A stretch of 64,000 nt of DNA from Pseudomonas sp. PDM05 (GCF_014851685.1 NZ_JACVAC010000003.1:372001-436000), one strand, 5' to 3'. Shown: positions 15,898 to 28,637, counted from the stretch's first letter. The notes: a model not told the origin generated them from the sequence alone. Made by a program: numbers and translations.

Positions 15898-18178
15898 ACG
15901 CCTGGCGCCGCCGCTGCTGCTAGCGGCGGTGGTGCTGGCGGGGCTGCGCCTGTGGCCCCACGCCCCGCTGGAACAGGCCGTGACCTCGTCACGGCTGGTG
16001 CTGGCCGACGACGGCTCGCTGCTGCGCATGACCTTGGCGGATGACGGCCAATACCGCTTATGGCTACCGCTGGAGCGGATGTCTCCTTCACTGGTCGAAG
16101 CCTTGCTGCTCAAGGAAGACCGCAATTTCTACTGGCACCCGGGGATCAATCCCCCGGCTTTGCTGCGTGCGGCCATGGCCACCTACAGCGGTGGCCAGCG
16201 TCAGGGCGGTTCGACCTTGAGCATGCAACTGGCGCGGCGCCTATGGGACCTGAACACCCGCCAGGTGCCCGGCAAGTTGCAGCAGATGGCCTTGGCGCTG
16301 TGGTTGGAAACGCGCTACAGCAAACACGACATCCTCGAGGCCTACCTGAACCTGGCGCCGATGGGTGGCAATATCGAAGGCGCCGAGGCGGCGAGCCGCA
16401 TCTACTTTGGCAAGGCCGCCGCGCAATTGTCGTTGTCCGAAGCGCTGGCGCTGGCGGTGATTCCGCAACAGCCGGGGCGGCGCGCGCGTTTCGGGGCGTC
16501 GCTGCAAAATGCGCGGCTGCGCTTGATGGCCGACTGGCGCGAGACTTATCCACAAGACCCGCGTAACGACAGTTTGCTGGACTTGCCGCTGGAGGCGCGT
16601 AACCGCCAGCAGATCCCGTTTTTGGCGCCGCATTTGAGTGAGCAACTGCTGGCGTCCCAGCCCGGCAATGAGCTGAACAGCACCCTCAACCTGCCGTTGC
16701 AGCAACTGCTCGAACGCCTGATCAGCGGCTTTATCGCCGAGCGGCGCAGCACCGGCGTGGAAAATGCCACGGCGATCCTGATCGACAGCCGCGACCAGAG
16801 CGTCAAGGCGCTGGTGGGTTCGGCGGATTACTTATCCACAGGCATCCACGGTCAAGTCAACGGCGTGCTGTCGCGGCGCTCGCCGGGCTCCACGCTCAAG
16901 CCGTTCCTGTATGGATTGGCGTTGGACCAGGGGGTGATCCACCCCATGAGCATCCTCAAGGACTTGCCCAGTAACTTCGGCTACTTCCAGCCGGAAAATT
17001 TCGACGGCAGTTTTGTCGGCCCGCTGACGGCGCGCGATGCATTGATCCGTAGTCGCAATATCCCGGCAGTGTGGCTGGCCAGCCAGGTGAAATCGCCGTC
17101 CTTGTATGGATTGCTGCAACGCGCCGGTATCAAGGGCCTGCGTGACGAAAGTCATTACGGCCTGGCTCTGGCCCTCGGCGGCGGCGAGATGACCCCGGAG
17201 GAGCTGGCGCGGCTGTACGTGATGCTGGCCGGTGACGGGCATTTGCGGCCGCTGCGTTATTTGCAGGAGCAGCCGCAATCCACCGGGGCGCAACTGCTCA
17301 CGCCCCAGGCCGCGTTCATGGTGCGCGACATGCTGCGTCGCAACCCGCGCCCGGATGGCTTGCCCGGCCGCCATTGGCGCACCGCGTGGAAAACCGGCAC
17401 CTCCTGGGGTTTTCACGATGCCTGGAGCGCCGGCCTGGTCGGCCCCTACGTGCTGGTGGTGTGGGTGGGCAACTTCGACGGCCGGCCGAACCCGGCGTTT
17501 ATCGGCGCCAAGACCGCCGCGCCGCTGTTCTTCCGCATCGCCGACGCCCTGCCCCTGGCGTTGCCCAATGTGGTGATCAAGCCCGACAAGCCGCCCGTCG
17601 GGCTGGTACGCATCGACGTCTGCGCCGCCTCCGGCGATTTGCCCAACCGCTGGTGCCCGCAAACCCGCAAGACCTGGTATCTGCCCGGCGTGTCGCCGAT
17701 TCGAGTATCCAACCTGCATCGCCCGGTGCTGATCGACACGCGCACCGGCAAGGCCGCGTGCCCGCCCTTCGAGGCGCAGTACACCCGTGAAGAAGTCTTC
17801 GAATTCTGGCCCAGCGACATACAGCGCCTGTACCGCGCCGCCGGCCTGCCCCGGCGCACGCCGCCCAGCGTGATGAAAAACTGCCAGCCCAACCGCATCA
17901 GCGACCAGAGCGAAGCGCCGCAGATCCGCTCACCGCTGACCCAAGTGAGCTATCAACTGCGCCTGTCGCAACCCCAGGAAAGCATCCCGCTGAATGCCAA
18001 CGCGGCCAGCGATGCGGCGACGCTGTACTGGTTCGCCGATCAAACCTTGATCGGCCAGGGCCCGCCGCAGACCACGCTGAACTGGCGACCGGGCAAATCA
18101 GGGGAGTATCGGCTGCGGGTCAGCGATGATCAGGGGCGCAGTGCGAGCCGGGGGTTGCGGGTGGAGTTTGTGCCGTGA
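15878..18178 (+). CDS. pbpC: Penicillin-binding protein 1C (transglycosylase/transpeptidase)
   Basis: 766 residues from a TTG at 15878, 20 nt inside the macroglobulin gene, so translation is coupled. After a signal anchor (PLLLAAVVLAGLRLW) comes a GT51 glycosyltransferase domain with E80 in LLLKEDRNFYWHPGI and the GGSTLSMQLARRLW block. The transpeptidase domain has S338 in SPGSTLKPF (SxxK) and the K505-TGTSWGFHDAW box. The last 100 residues form the BiPBP_C domain found in PbpC. It polymerises and may crosslink peptidoglycan in the periplasm, plausibly repairing wall damage after protease or lysozyme attack that the macroglobulin senses. Confidence 0.95.
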   Translation: MKLPSLKRLAPPLLLAAVVLAGLRLWPHAPLEQAVTSSRLVLADDGSLLRMTLADDGQYRLWLPLERMSPSLVEALLLKEDRNFYWHPGINPPALLRAAMATYSGGQRQGGSTLSMQLARRLWDLNTRQVPGKLQQMALALWLETRYSKHDILEAYLNLAPMGGNIEGAEAASRIYFGKAAAQLSLSEALALAVIPQQPGRRARFGASLQNARLRLMADWRETYPQDPRNDSLLDLPLEARNRQQIPFLAPHLSEQLLASQPGNELNSTLNLPLQQLLERLISGFIAERRSTGVENATAILIDSRDQSVKALVGSADYLSTGIHGQVNGVLSRRSPGSTLKPFLYGLALDQGVIHPMSILKDLPSNFGYFQPENFDGSFVGPLTARDALIRSRNIPAVWLASQVKSPSLYGLLQRAGIKGLRDESHYGLALALGGGEMTPEELARLYVMLAGDGHLRPLRYLQEQPQSTGAQLLTPQAAFMVRDMLRRNPRPDGLPGRHWRTAWKTGTSWGFHDAWSAGLVGPYVLVVWVGNFDGRPNPAFIGAKTAAPLFFRIADALPLALPNVVIKPDKPPVGLVRIDVCAASGDLPNRWCPQTRKTWYLPGVSPIRVSNLHRPVLIDTRTGKAACPPFEAQYTREEVFEFWPSDIQRLYRAAGLPRRTPPSVMKNCQPNRISDQSEAPQIRSPLTQVSYQLRLSQPQESIPLNANAASDAATLYWFADQTLIGQGPPQTTLNWRPGKSGEYRLRVSDDQGRSASRGLRVEFVP

Positions 18179-18185
18179 TCAGCCG

Positions 18186-18551
18186 CTATGTGACAAGCTC
18201 GGTGTAGCTGGACTCCCCACCTCCCGTCGCCCCCGACAACCAACCCCATACAAACGCCAGCGTAGTGCGCCCGGCAGCATCAACGCCGACCGTGCCGCGA
18301 GACCAGCCGGCCAATAACTCGCCCTGTGTGGTCACGCACTGAAACAGCAACTCGATCGTATCCTCGCCGGTTACACGCCCGACCTGCTGGCCGATACGAA
18401 TCCGCCCGCCTTGGTAGGTGCCCCAGATGGCTTCGCCTTCGACTTGGTAATGAAAAACCGTGCCGGCGCCAGAGAGACCTTGGGTGTTGTTTGCGACCGC
18501 AAACCGGCGATTGTGCAAACGCTCGCCGATTTGGGAAAGAGGGGTTGGCAT
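18186..18551 (-). CDS. Conserved small hypothetical protein
   Basis: 121 residues. The sequence has repeated beta-strand patterns: RFAVANNTQGLSGAGTVFHYQVEGEAIWGTYQGGRIRIGQQ, then IELLFQCVTTQGELLAGWSRG. The FHYxQxGxxIWGxYxGGxIRxG pattern matches small proteins often mislabelled 'N-acetylglutamate synthase' in Pseudomonas genomes; I see no acetyltransferase motif. It is probably a lipocalin-like small beta barrel of unknown function. It lies after glmS on the same strand (63-nt gap with an imperfect hairpin at 18581-18603) and is convergent with pbpC, only 7 nt apart. Confidence 0.7.
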   Translation of the reverse strand: MPTPLSQIGERLHNRRFAVANNTQGLSGAGTVFHYQVEGEAIWGTYQGGRIRIGQQVGRVTGEDTIELLFQCVTTQGELLAGWSRGTVGVDAAGRTTLAFVWGWLSGATGGGESSYTELVT

Positions 18552-18614
18552 CGAGGTCGAATCCTTTCGTCGTGCTGATCCTGGAGACCCGAGGGGCCTC
18601 CAGGCTACGCGGGG

Positions 18615-20447
18615 TTACTCCACCGTCACCGACTTTGCCAGGTTGCGCGGCTGGTCGACGTCGGTGCCTTTGAGCACGGCGACGTAGTACGACAGCAGTT
18701 GAAGCGGGATGGTGTAGAGGATCGGCGACAGGATGTCGTGGATGTGTGGGATGTTGATGACGTGGGTGCCTTCGCCGTTGGTCATGCCGGCTTTTTCGTC
18801 GGCGAACACCACCAGTTGGCCGCCACGGGCGCGCACTTCCTGCAGGTTGGACTTGAGCTTCTCCAGCAGTTCGTTGTTCGGCGCGACGGTCACCACCGGC
18901 ATGTCGTCATCCACCAGGGCCAATGGGCCGTGTTTCAGCTCACCGGCTGGGTAGGCTTCAGCGTGGATATAGGAGATTTCCTTGAGCTTGAGGGCGCCTT
19001 CCATGGCGACCGGGTATTGCGCGCCACGGCCGAGGAACAGGGTGTGGTTTTTGTCGGCAAACAGTTCGGCGACTTTTTCCACGGTGCTGTCCATGGCCAG
19101 GGCTTCGCCCAGACGGGTAGGCAGGCGACGCAGCTCTTCGACCAGGGTGGCTTCGACGCCGGCAGCAAGGGTGCCGCGGACTTGGCCGAGGGACAGGGTC
19201 AGCAGCAGCAGGCCGACCAACTGGGTGGTGAAGGCTTTGGTCGAGGCCACGCCGATTTCACGACCGGCCTGGGTCAGCAGGGTCAGGTCGGATTCGCGCA
19301 CCAGGGAGCTGATGCTGACGTTGCAGATCGCCAGGCTGGCGAGGAAGCCCAGTTCCTTGGCATTGCGCAGGGCGGCCAGGGTGTCGGCGGTTTCGCCGGA
19401 CTGGGAGATGGTCACGAACAGGGTATCGGGCTGCACCACGACCTTGCGGTAGCGGAACTCGCTGGCGACTTCGACCTGGCACGGGATGCCGGCCAGTTCT
19501 TCCAGCCAGTAACGGGCGACCATGCCGGCGTGGTAGCTGGTGCCGCAGGCGACGATCTGCACATTGTGCACTTTGGCGAACAGCTCGGCCGCTTGCGGGC
19601 CGAAAGCGTTGACCAGCACCTGGTGCTGGCTCAGGCGCCCTTCCAGGGTGCGTTGCACCACGGCTGGTTGCTCGTGGATTTCCTTGAGCATGAAGTGGCG
19701 GAATTCGCCCTTGTCGGCAGCCTCGGCACCGTCGCGGTACTGCACGGCTTCACGCTCGACGGAGTTGCCGTTTACGTCCCAGATCTGCACGCTTTCACGA
19801 CGGATGTCGGCAATATCGCCTTCTTCCAGGTACATGAAGCGGTCGGTGACCTGACGCAGGGCCAGTTGGTCGGAAGCGAGGAAGTTTTCCCCCAGGCCCA
19901 GGCCGATCACCAACGGGCTGCCACTGCGGGCGGCAACGACGCGGTCCGGTTGGCTGGCGCAGACCACGGCCAGGCCGTAGGCACCATGCAGTTCCTTGAC
20001 CGTGGCCTTGAGGGCGGCGGTCAGGTCGCTGTGGTCCTTGAGTTTGTGGTTGAGCAGGTGGGCGATGACTTCGGTGTCGGTGTCCGAGGTGAACACGTAG
20101 CCCAGGCCCTTGAGTTGGTCGCGCAGCACTTCGTGGTTTTCGATGATGCCGTTGTGCACCACGGCCAGGTCGCCGGAGAAATGCGGGTGGGCGTTGCGTT
20201 CGCACGGAGCGCCGTGAGTGGCCCAGCGGGTATGGGCGATGCCCAGGCGGCCAACCAGCGGCTCGCCGTTCAAGGCTTGTTCCAACTCGCTGACCTTGCC
20301 CGGACGGCGCGTGCGCTCCAGCTTGCCGGCGTTGGTGAAGACGGCTACACCGGCGCTGTCATAGCCACGGTATTCCAGGCGCTTGAGGCCTTCGATCAGG
20401 ATCGGGGTGATGTTGCGTTCAGCGACTGCGCCTACGATGCCACACAT
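18615..20447 (-). CDS. glmS: Glutamine--fructose-6-phosphate aminotransferase (isomerizing)
   Basis: 610 residues, the normal family length. It makes glucosamine-6-phosphate from fructose-6-phosphate and glutamine, the first step toward UDP-GlcNAc for peptidoglycan and LPS. The N-terminal class II glutaminase domain starts MCGIVGA, with Cys2 as nucleophile after Met removal, and has [10 protein letters not shown] and the TRWATHG loop. Two SIS sugar-isomerase domains follow (about 290-420 and 460-590), with [16 protein letters not shown] and the C-terminal [11 protein letters not shown] end that closes the active site. It starts 10 nt after glmR, forming an operon; no glmS ribozyme is expected in this group and I see none. 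Confidence 0.98.
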   Translation of the reverse strand: MCGIVGAVAERNITPILIEGLKRLEYRGYDSAGVAVFTNAGKLERTRRPGKVSELEQALNGEPLVGRLGIAHTRWATHGAPCERNAHPHFSGDLAVVHNGIIENHEVLRDQLKGLGYVFTSDTDTEVIAHLLNHKLKDHSDLTAALKATVKELHGAYGLAVVCASQPDRVVAARSGSPLVIGLGLGENFLASDQLALRQVTDRFMYLEEGDIADIRRESVQIWDVNGNSVEREAVQYRDGAEAADKGEFRHFMLKEIHEQPAVVQRTLEGRLSQHQVLVNAFGPQAAELFAKVHNVQIVACGTSYHAGMVARYWLEELAGIPCQVEVASEFRYRKVVVQPDTLFVTISQSGETADTLAALRNAKELGFLASLAICNVSISSLVRESDLTLLTQAGREIGVASTKAFTTQLVGLLLLTLSLGQVRGTLAAGVEATLVEELRRLPTRLGEALAMDSTVEKVAELFADKNHTLFLGRGAQYPVAMEGALKLKEISYIHAEAYPAGELKHGPLALVDDDMPVVTVAPNNELLEKLKSNLQEVRARGGQLVVFADEKAGMTNGEGTHVINIPHIHDILSPILYTIPLQLLSYYVAVLKGTDVDQPRNLAKSVTVE

Positions 20448-20457
20448 GGTGTTTCTC

Positions 20458-21225
20458 CTAGATGATTGCCGCGCATATCAGCGTAATGCCGCGGGCTTGG
20501 ATCTGGTCGCGGGCCTCAAGCGGCAGGCGATCATCGGTGATCAGGGTATGGACGCTGCTCCAGGGCAGTTCCAGGTTGGGAATCTTGCGGCCGATCTTGT
20601 CGGATTCGACCATCACCACCACTTCACGGGCGACCTCGGCCATCACACGGCTCAGGCCCAGCAGTTCGTTGAAGGTGGTGGTGCCGCGCTGCAAATCGAT
20701 GCCGTCGGCGCCGATGAACAGCTGATCAAAGTCATAGGACCGCAGCACCTGTTCGGCGACCTGGCCTTGGAACGAGTCCGAATGCGGGTCCCAGGTGCCG
20801 CCGGTCATCAGCAGCACGGGCTCGTGTTCCAGTTCGCTCAAGGCGCTGGCCACGTGCAGGGAGTTGGTCATCACCACCAGGCCGGGCTGGTGGCCCAGTT
20901 CAGGGATCATCGCGGCGGTGGTGCTGCCGCTGTCGATGATGATGCGTGCGTGCTCACGCAGGCGCATCACGGCGGCACGGGCGATGGCGCGCTTGTACAC
21001 CGAAATGGGCTGAGCGGCATCGCCTACCAGTTCCTGGGGCATGGTGATGGCGCCACCGTAGCGACGCAGCAACAGGCCGTTGCTTTCGAGAGCGGCCAGG
21101 TCCTTGCGGATGGTCACTTCCGACGTTTCGAAATGCTTGGCCAATGCGTCCACGCTGACTTCGCCCTGTTCATTGAGCAAAGCCAGGATATTGTGGCGGC
21201 GTTGGGGTGTATTTCGTTTCGACAT
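20458..21225 (-). CDS. glmR: DeoR-family transcriptional regulator upstream of glmS
   Basis: 255 residues from ATG 21225 ([12 protein letters not shown]), the standard start; upstream codons in the open frame lack a good ribosome site. Residues about 8-60 form the DeoR winged helix with recognition helix [19 protein letters not shown], and residues 75-235 the sugar-phosphate-sensing DeoRC domain ([28 protein letters not shown]). In Pseudomonas this position is GlmR, which affects glmS expression and amino-sugar supply. It sits between glmU and glmS on the same strand with only 10 nt to glmS. Two TTTCGTTTCGA repeats flank its start (21212-21222, 21238-21248) and may be its own operator. Confidence 0.9.
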   Translation of the reverse strand: MSKRNTPQRRHNILALLNEQGEVSVDALAKHFETSEVTIRKDLAALESNGLLLRRYGGAITMPQELVGDAAQPISVYKRAIARAAVMRLREHARIIIDSGSTTAAMIPELGHQPGLVVMTNSLHVASALSELEHEPVLLMTGGTWDPHSDSFQGQVAEQVLRSYDFDQLFIGADGIDLQRGTTTFNELLGLSRVMAEVAREVVVMVESDKIGRKIPNLELPWSSVHTLITDDRLPLEARDQIQARGITLICAAII

Positions 21226-21248
21226 GGTGATGATAAGTTTCGTTTCGA
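21212..21248. promoter_or_regulatory. Direct repeat TTTCGTTTCGA at glmR start (possible autoregulatory site)
   Basis: The 11-mer TTTCGTTTCGA occurs at 21212-21222 (overlapping codons 2-5) and again at 21238-21248, 26 bp apart. The second copy extends to a small palindrome (TTTCGAAA). DeoR-family proteins often bind repeated TTTCG-type elements. The link to GlmR is inference. Confidence 0.3.
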
Positions 21249-21331
21249 AAGATAACGAAGGCAATCAAAACCTATTGGCGAAAGATCGTCAAGCGGGGCG
21301 TGGTAAATTTCTGGAAAAATCCCCAACCAGA

Positions 21332-21420
21332 TGTGGGAGCTGGCTTGCCTGCGATAGCGGTGTATCAGCTTGCACATCAGTGGCTGATAGATCGCTATCG
21401 CAGGCAAGCCAGCTCCCACA
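21332..21420. repeat. REPIN-type inverted repeat between glmR and glmU
   Basis: The arm TGTGGGAGCTGGCTTGCCTG at 21332 and its reverse complement ending at 21420, with inner pairing CGATAGC/GCTATCG. It is the same subclass as 3291-3377 and 59357-59443. It separates glmU from glmR and could influence the 3' end of the glmU transcript. Confidence 0.85.
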
Positions 21421-21454
21421 GGGGATCGCGCTGGCCAGGCGAGCTGTGGATAAC

Positions 21455-22822
21455 TCAGCTCTTTTTGATTTTGACCGGGCGTTTCCAGCCATCGATGTTG
21501 CGCTGGCGAGCGCGGGCGACGCCGAGCTGCAAGTTATCCACATCCTGGTTGATGGTGGAGCCGGCCGCGGTGGTGGCGCCATCGCCGACTCTCACCGGGG
21601 CAACCAACGAGTTGTTGGAACCAATGAACACGTCTTCGCCCAACACAGTCTGGTGCTTGTTGGCGCCATCGTAGTTGCAGGTGATGGTGCCCGCGCCGAT
21701 ATTGGTGCGCGCGCCGATCACGGCATCGCCCAGGTAAGTCAGGTGACCGGCCTTGGCGCCCTCGCCCAGGTGGGCGTTTTTCAGTTCGACGAAGTTACCC
21801 ACATGGGCCTTGGCCTCCAACACGCTGCCCGGACGCAAGCGTGCGAACGGGCCGGCATCGCTGCCCTCGCCCATCACGGCACCTTCCAGGTGGCTGTTGG
21901 CCTTGATCACCACGCCTTTGCGCAGGGTGCTGTCCTTGATGACGCAGTTGGGGCCGATGATCACGTCGTCTTCGATGATTACGCGGCCTTCGAGGATCAC
22001 GTTGATGTCGATCAGCACATCGCGGCCCACGGTGACTTCACCACGCACATCGAAGCGCGCCGGGTCGCGCAGGGTCACGCCCTGGGCCATCAGGCGGCGG
22101 CCTTCGCGCAGTTGGTAGTGACGCTCCAGTTCGGCGAGTTGCTTGCGGTCGTTGGCGCCCTGCACTTCCATCGGGTCGTGGGGTTGCTCGGTGGCGACCA
22201 GCAGACCATCACTCACGGCCATCTCGATGACGTCGGTGAGGTAGTACTCGCCCTGGGCGTTGTTGTTGGACAGGCGGCTCATCCAGTCGGCGAGCTTATT
22301 GCCAGGCACCGCCATGATTCCGGTGTTGCCTTCGGTGATGGCGCGCTGGGCTTCGCTGGCGTCTTTATGCTCGACGATGGCCGCGACCTTGCCGTCAGCG
22401 TTGCGCACGATACGGCCGTAGCCGGTCGGATCAGCCAGTTCGACTGTGAGCAGGCCCATCTGGCCGGGTACCACGTGCTTGAGCAGGCGTTGCAGGGTTT
22501 CCACTTCGATCAGCGGCACGTCGCCGTAGAGGATCAGCACGGTGTCGGCCGTGATGAACGGCACGGCTTGCGCGGTGGCGTGGCCGGTGCCGAGTTGCTT
22601 GTCTTGCAATACGAAATTCAGGTCGTCCGCAGCCAGGCGTTCACGTACCACATCGGCACCGTGGCCGATGACCACGTGAATACGCTGCGGATCAAGTTGC
22701 CGGGCGCTGTGGATAACATGGCCAAGCATGGAGTTGCCGGCAACCGGGTGCAGCACCTTGGGCAGTGCCGAACGCATGCGAGTGCCCTGGCCTGCGGCGA
22801 GAATGACGATTTCAAGAGACAT
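21455..22822 (-). CDS. glmU: Bifunctional GlmU: glucosamine-1-P acetyltransferase / GlcNAc-1-P uridyltransferase
   Basis: 455 residues, full length. It catalyses the last two steps of UDP-GlcNAc synthesis in the cytoplasm. The N-terminal uridyltransferase domain has [18 protein letters not shown] (residues 8-25) and the LYGDVPLI metal-site region. The C-terminal half is a left-handed beta helix of hexapeptide repeats (for example [20 protein letters not shown]) ending in the acetyl-CoA site. It lies downstream of the atp operon, separated by a terminator, in the order atpC-glmU-glmR-glmS common to pseudomonads. Confidence 0.98.
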   Translation of the reverse strand: MSLEIVILAAGQGTRMRSALPKVLHPVAGNSMLGHVIHSARQLDPQRIHVVIGHGADVVRERLAADDLNFVLQDKQLGTGHATAQAVPFITADTVLILYGDVPLIEVETLQRLLKHVVPGQMGLLTVELADPTGYGRIVRNADGKVAAIVEHKDASEAQRAITEGNTGIMAVPGNKLADWMSRLSNNNAQGEYYLTDVIEMAVSDGLLVATEQPHDPMEVQGANDRKQLAELERHYQLREGRRLMAQGVTLRDPARFDVRGEVTVGRDVLIDINVILEGRVIIEDDVIIGPNCVIKDSTLRKGVVIKANSHLEGAVMGEGSDAGPFARLRPGSVLEAKAHVGNFVELKNAHLGEGAKAGHLTYLGDAVIGARTNIGAGTITCNYDGANKHQTVLGEDVFIGSNNSLVAPVRVGDGATTAAGSTINQDVDNLQLGVARARQRNIDGWKRPVKIKKS

Positions 22823-22883
22823 GAATGGCTACCAATCCTGAGCGGTCCGGCGTCAGACCAAAGAAGTGTTTTGCAAAAAAAGA

Positions 22884-22910
22884 AAAAGGGTAGCCGAGGC
22901 TACCCTTTTT
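22884..22910 (-). terminator. Rho-independent terminator of the atp operon
   Basis: AAAAAGGGTAGCC / GGCTACCCTTTTT forms an 8-bp GC-rich stem with extra A-T pairs. Read on the minus strand, it is followed by a T-rich tract (CTTTTTTTGC). It sits 36 nt after atpC and 62 nt before glmU. Confidence 0.88.
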
Positions 22911-22946
22911 AATCAAATCACACATGAAGCATGACGGCTGGGCCGC

Positions 22947-23363
22947 TTACTTCTTGCGGATCTGCTGGAGCGTGCGCAGCTGGGCTGCAGCCTCGGCCAG
23001 ACGTACAGCAGCAGCGCTGTAGTCGAAGTCCGCACCCTTTTCATTCAGGGCCTTCTCAGCAGCCTTGACGGCTTCCTGAGCGGAGGCTTCATCCAGGTCG
23101 CCAGCACGTTGCACGGTGTCGGCAAGTACCTTGACCATGTTCGGCTGAACCTCGAGGAAACCACCGGAGATGTAGAACACCTCCTTTTCCCCGCCTTGCT
23201 TGGTCAGAGTGATCGGACCTGGCTTCAAGCTGGTGATCAACGGCGCGTGACCCATGGCAATACCAAGGTCACCGAGTTCGCCGTGTGCAATCACCATCTC
23301 TACCAGACCGGAGAAGATTTCCCCTTCCGCGCTGACGATATCGCAATGGACTGTCATAGCCAT
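22947..23363 (-). CDS. atpC: F1 ATP synthase epsilon subunit
   Basis: 138 residues. The N-terminal beta-sandwich starts [17 protein letters not shown] with the [18 protein letters not shown] segment typical of epsilon, and the C-terminal helical hairpin (residues 88-138) is Ala/Glu-rich. Epsilon couples the gamma stalk to the c-ring and inhibits ATP hydrolysis. It is the last gene of the operon, 44 nt after atpD, and is followed by a strong terminator. Confidence 0.97.
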   Translation of the reverse strand: MAMTVHCDIVSAEGEIFSGLVEMVIAHGELGDLGIAMGHAPLITSLKPGPITLTKQGGEKEVFYISGGFLEVQPNMVKVLADTVQRAGDLDEASAQEAVKAAEKALNEKGADFDYSAAAVRLAEAAAQLRTLQQIRKK

Positions 23364-23407
23364 CTGATTGCCTCAACCTGATGAGCGCCCGTTTCCGGGC
23401 GCTTGGA

Positions 23408-24811
<1,404 letters not shown>

Positions 24812-25672
24812 TTAAACCGCGGCAGCGCCGCCGACGATTTCCGAGATCTCTTGGGTGATCGCAGCCTGACGCGCCTTGTTGTAGATCAGCTGCAAATCGC
24901 TGATCAGATCACCGGCGTTGTCGGTAGCGTTTTTCATCGCGATCATCCGCGCCGCTTGTTCAGCTGCGTTGTTCTCGACCACCGCCTGGTACACCTGCGA
25001 CTCCACGTAGCGCACCATCAAGCCGTCAAGCAGCTCTTTGGCGTCTGGTTCGTAGAGGTAGTCCCAGTGGTGCTTGAGTTCCTGATCCGGAGTCGCCACC
25101 AGTGGAATCAATTGCTCCACGGTTGGCTGCTGGGTCATGGTGTTGATGAACTTGTTGGATACCACGGAGAGGCGGTCAATCCGGCCTTCCAGGTACGCAT
25201 CCAGCATCACCTTCACACTGCCGATCAAATCATTGATCGACGGCTCTTCACCCAGGTGGCTGATAGCTGCTACGACGTTGCCGCCGAAGTTACGGAAAAA
25301 GGCCGCACCCTTGCTACCAACAACACACAGATCGATCTCGACGCCGTTTTCGCGGTTTACCGCCATGTCCTTGACCAGGGCCTTGAACAGGTTGGTATTC
25401 AAACCACCGCACAAACCACGGTCACTGCTCACAACCACATAACCGACGCGCTTAACTTCGCGGTCGATCATGAACGGGTGGCGGTATTCCGGGTTGGCGT
25501 TGGCCAGATGCCCAATTACCTGGCGGATACGCTCCGCATAAGGACGGCTAGCAGCCATGCGCATTTGTGCCTTGCGCATTTTGCTGACCGCCACTTTTTC
25601 CATGGCGCTGGTAATTTTTTGCGTGCTTTTGATGCTCGCAATCTTACTGCGAATCTCTTTTGCGCCTGCCAT
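24812..25672 (-). CDS. atpG: F1 ATP synthase gamma subunit
   Basis: 286 residues. The N-terminal helix ([20 protein letters not shown]) and C-terminal helix ([20 protein letters not shown]) form the antiparallel coiled coil of the rotor, and the [11 protein letters not shown] motif lies in the middle domain. It rotates within alpha3beta3. It is 27 nt upstream of atpD and 50 nt downstream of atpA. Confidence 0.98.
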   Translation of the reverse strand: MAGAKEIRSKIASIKSTQKITSAMEKVAVSKMRKAQMRMAASRPYAERIRQVIGHLANANPEYRHPFMIDREVKRVGYVVVSSDRGLCGGLNTNLFKALVKDMAVNRENGVEIDLCVVGSKGAAFFRNFGGNVVAAISHLGEEPSINDLIGSVKVMLDAYLEGRIDRLSVVSNKFINTMTQQPTVEQLIPLVATPDQELKHHWDYLYEPDAKELLDGLMVRYVESQVYQAVVENNAAEQAARMIAMKNATDNAGDLISDLQLIYNKARQAAITQEISEIVGGAAAV

Positions 25673-25722
25673 GTAACACCTATCAGGTTAGCAAGCGGGA
25701 GCCTTGCGGCTCCCGCTGCGGC

Positions 25723-27267
25723 TTACCAGGTTTGGGTGGCCTTGAACTTCTCGATACCGGCTTTCATGCCAGCGTCGATATCGTCATTGAAGTCACCCTT
25801 CACGTTGATCTTCGCCATCAGTTCGGCGTGATCGCGGTTGAAGTAAGCAATCAGCGCTTGTTCAAAGCTGCCGACCTTGGCGATTTCAACGTCGGTCAGG
25901 AACCCACGCTCAGCGGCATACAGCGACAACGCCATGTCAGCGATCGACATTGGGGCGTATTGCTTCTGCTTCATCAGCTCGGTAACGCGCTGACCATGCT
26001 CAAGTTGCTTACGGGTCGCTTCGTCCAGGTCAGAAGCGAACTGGGCGAATGCGGCCAGTTCACGGTACTGAGCCAGAGCGGTACGGATACCACCGGAGAG
26101 CTTCTTGATGATCTTGGTCTGAGCGGCACCACCCACACGGGATACCGAAACACCGGCGTTCACTGCAGGGCGGATGCCCGAGTTGAACATGGCCGATTCC
26201 AGGAAGATCTGACCGTCGGTGATGGAAATCACGTTGGTCGGAACGAACGCGGAAACGTCGCCAGCCTGGGTTTCGATGATCGGCAGTGCGGTCAGGGAAC
26301 CGGTTTTGCCGGTCACTGCGCCGTTGGTGAACTTCTCTACGTACTCTTCCGAAACGCGGGATGCGCGCTCCAGCAGACGGGAGTGGAGATAGAACACGTC
26401 GCCTGGGTAGGCTTCACGGCCTGGTGGACGGCGCAGCAGCAGGGAAATCTGGCGGTAAGCCACTGCTTGCTTGGACAGATCGTCATAAACGATCAGCGCG
26501 TCTTCACCGCGGTCGCGGAAGTATTCACCCATGGTGCAACCGGAGTACGGTGCCAGGAATTGCAGCGCAGGAGATTCCGAAGCACTGGCAGCCACGATGA
26601 TCGTGTTGGCCAGGGCGCCGTTTTCTTCCAGCTTGCGAACCACGTTGGCGATGGTCGATTGCTTCTGACCGATGGCTACGTAGACGCAGAAAATGCCGCT
26701 GTTCTTCTGGTTGATGATCGCGTCGATCGCCAGGGCGGTCTTACCGATCTGACGGTCACCGATGATCAGCTCACGCTGGCCACGGCCGACTGGGATCATG
26801 GCATCGACAGCCTTGTAGCCAGTCTGTACAGGCTGGTCTACCGACTTACGCCAGATCACGCCTGGAGCAACTTTCTCGACCGCGTCGGTCTCGGTGTTGC
26901 CCAGTGGACCTTTACCGTCAACAGGGTTACCCAGTGCGTCGACTACGCGACCCAGCAGTTCCTTACCAACCGGAACTTCCAGGATGCGGCCAGTGCACTT
27001 GGCGCTCATGCCTTCAGCCAGACTGGTGTACGCGCCCAATACAACGGCACCTACGGAGTCTTGCTCCAGGTTGAGGGCCATACCGTAGACGCCGCCCGGA
27101 AACTCGATCATCTCGCCGTACATTACGTCGGCCAGACCGTGAATCCGCACGATACCGTCAGATACGCTGACGACAGTGCCTTCGTTACGGGCTTGGGAGG
27201 TCACATCGAGCTTGTCGATGCGGCCCTTGATAATTTCACTTATTTCGGAAGGATTGAGTTGCTGCAT
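25723..27267 (-). CDS. atpA: F1 ATP synthase alpha subunit
   Basis: 514 residues, normal length. It has Walker [14 protein letters not shown], the arginine-finger region [13 protein letters not shown] and the [11 protein letters not shown]-terminal crown domain. It forms the non-catalytic nucleotide sites of the F1 hexamer. It is preceded by atpH with a 21-nt gap. Confidence 0.99.
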   Translation of the reverse strand: MQQLNPSEISEIIKGRIDKLDVTSQARNEGTVVSVSDGIVRIHGLADVMYGEMIEFPGGVYGMALNLEQDSVGAVVLGAYTSLAEGMSAKCTGRILEVPVGKELLGRVVDALGNPVDGKGPLGNTETDAVEKVAPGVIWRKSVDQPVQTGYKAVDAMIPVGRGQRELIIGDRQIGKTALAIDAIINQKNSGIFCVYVAIGQKQSTIANVVRKLEENGALANTIIVAASASESPALQFLAPYSGCTMGEYFRDRGEDALIVYDDLSKQAVAYRQISLLLRRPPGREAYPGDVFYLHSRLLERASRVSEEYVEKFTNGAVTGKTGSLTALPIIETQAGDVSAFVPTNVISITDGQIFLESAMFNSGIRPAVNAGVSVSRVGGAAQTKIIKKLSGGIRTALAQYRELAAFAQFASDLDEATRKQLEHGQRVTELMKQKQYAPMSIADMALSLYAAERGFLTDVEIAKVGSFEQALIAYFNRDHAELMAKINVKGDFNDDIDAGMKAGIEKFKATQTW

Positions 27268-27288
27268 TGCTCTGCTGCCCCTTCAAAC

Positions 27289-27825
27289 TCAAGATTTCAA
27301 TGCTTCGGCAAGATTCGCGAGTTTGCCGCGAATCGAGCCATCGATAACCAGGTCGCCGGCGCGAATGACAACACCCCCAATGAGGGATGGGTCTTCCGCA
27401 ACTTGCAGGCGCACTTCCCGGTCGAGTCGTGCACTGAGAACCTTGGCGAGTTTGTCTTGCTGTTCTTGGTTCAATGCAAAAGCACTGGTCACTTCAACGT
27501 CTACCGATTTCTCTTGCTCGGCCTTGTACAGGTCGAACAGAGCGGCAATCTCCGGCAGAAGCAGGAGACGGTCGTTTTCGGCAATGACGTTGATGAAGTT
27601 CTGTGCCTTCACATCAAACTTGTCGCCGCACACTTCAATAAAAGTGGCGGCCTTGTCTGCGCTCGTCAGTCGCGGGGCCTTGAGCACGCGCTGCATGGTG
27701 TCGTCTTGCGACACTGCTGCAGCCAGGCCGAGCATGGCTGACCAAGAGGCCAGCTGCTGGTGGGCCTGGGCGTGCTCGAAGGCTGCCTTAGCGTAAGGTC
27801 GGGCCAACGTGGTCAATTCTGCCAT
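27289..27825 (-). CDS. atpH: F1 ATP synthase delta subunit
   Basis: 178 residues. It starts [19 protein letters not shown], the standard delta N-terminus, and ends with the conserved '[23 protein letters not shown]' segment. It links the top of F1 to the b-subunit stalk. It lies 12 nt after atpF. Confidence 0.98.
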   Translation of the reverse strand: MAELTTLARPYAKAAFEHAQAHQQLASWSAMLGLAAAVSQDDTMQRVLKAPRLTSADKAATFIEVCGDKFDVKAQNFINVIAENDRLLLLPEIAALFDLYKAEQEKSVDVEVTSAFALNQEQQDKLAKVLSARLDREVRLQVAEDPSLIGGVVIRAGDLVIDGSIRGKLANLAEALKS

Positions 27826-27837
27826 GATCGCCCTCGC

Positions 27838-28308
27838 TTAAATTTCAGCAGCCAGTTTGTTAACCAGCTCCGCGTGCGCGTTTTGATCGATTGTGGCACC
27901 CAGGATCTTCTCAGCACCGCCAACGGCCAGAGCACCCAGTTGGGCACGCAGCGCGTCTTTGACACCGTTCAGTTCCTGCTCGATCTCGGCCTGAGCCTGA
28001 ACCTTCACACGGTCAGCGTCGATACGGGCTTTTTCAACAGCCTCTTCAACGATCTGGTTACCGCGTTTCTTGGCTTGCTCAATGATTTCGGCTGCTTGAG
28101 CTTTCGCTTCGCGCAGTTGTTGACCCGCTTTATCTTGGGCCAACTCCAGGTCGCGAGCTGCTCGTGCTGCAGCGTCCAGCCCATCCGCGATCTTCTTCTG
28201 ACGTTCGTGCAGAGCTGCGATGACCGGAGGCCATACGAACTTCATGCAGAAAACGACAAAAATCAAGAACGCTAAGGACTGACCAATAATGGTTGCATTA
28301 ATGTTCAC
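27838..28308 (-). CDS. atpF: Fo ATP synthase b subunit
   Basis: 156 residues from a GTG at 28308 ([10 protein letters not shown]), the normal length and start; the frame extends upstream but without homology. There is one membrane helix at residues 5-27, then a long charged helix rich in Ala, Glu, Lys and Gln (peripheral stalk). It lies after atpE with a 56-nt gap. Confidence 0.97.
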   Translation of the reverse strand: MNINATIIGQSLAFLIFVVFCMKFVWPPVIAALHERQKKIADGLDAAARAARDLELAQDKAGQQLREAKAQAAEIIEQAKKRGNQIVEEAVEKARIDADRVKVQAQAEIEQELNGVKDALRAQLGALAVGGAEKILGATIDQNAHAELVNKLAAEI

Positions 28309-28364
28309 GCCAATACCTCGCTCATTCGTTGCACAACACACCAATCACTCGAAAAGACGAGTGA

Positions 28365-28637
<273 letters not shown>

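Noticed and set aside
10762..16125. Antisense open frame of 1787 codons opposite the macroglobulin gene
   Set aside because: It mirrors the codon phase of a GC-rich gene, has no recognisable domain and is rich in His/Gln/Arg/Gly as expected of an antisense shadow.
18581..18603. Terminator after glmS
   Set aside because: The hairpin CTGGAG...CTCCAG has one internal mismatch and no T-tract; too weak to call as a terminator.
20448..20457. glmS ribozyme/riboswitch upstream of glmS
   Set aside because: The gap to glmR is only 10 nt, and this ribozyme class is found mainly in Firmicutes.
18699..20465. Plus-strand open frame of 588 codons opposite glmS
   Set aside because: Antisense shadow of a well-conserved gene; no start signal or domain.
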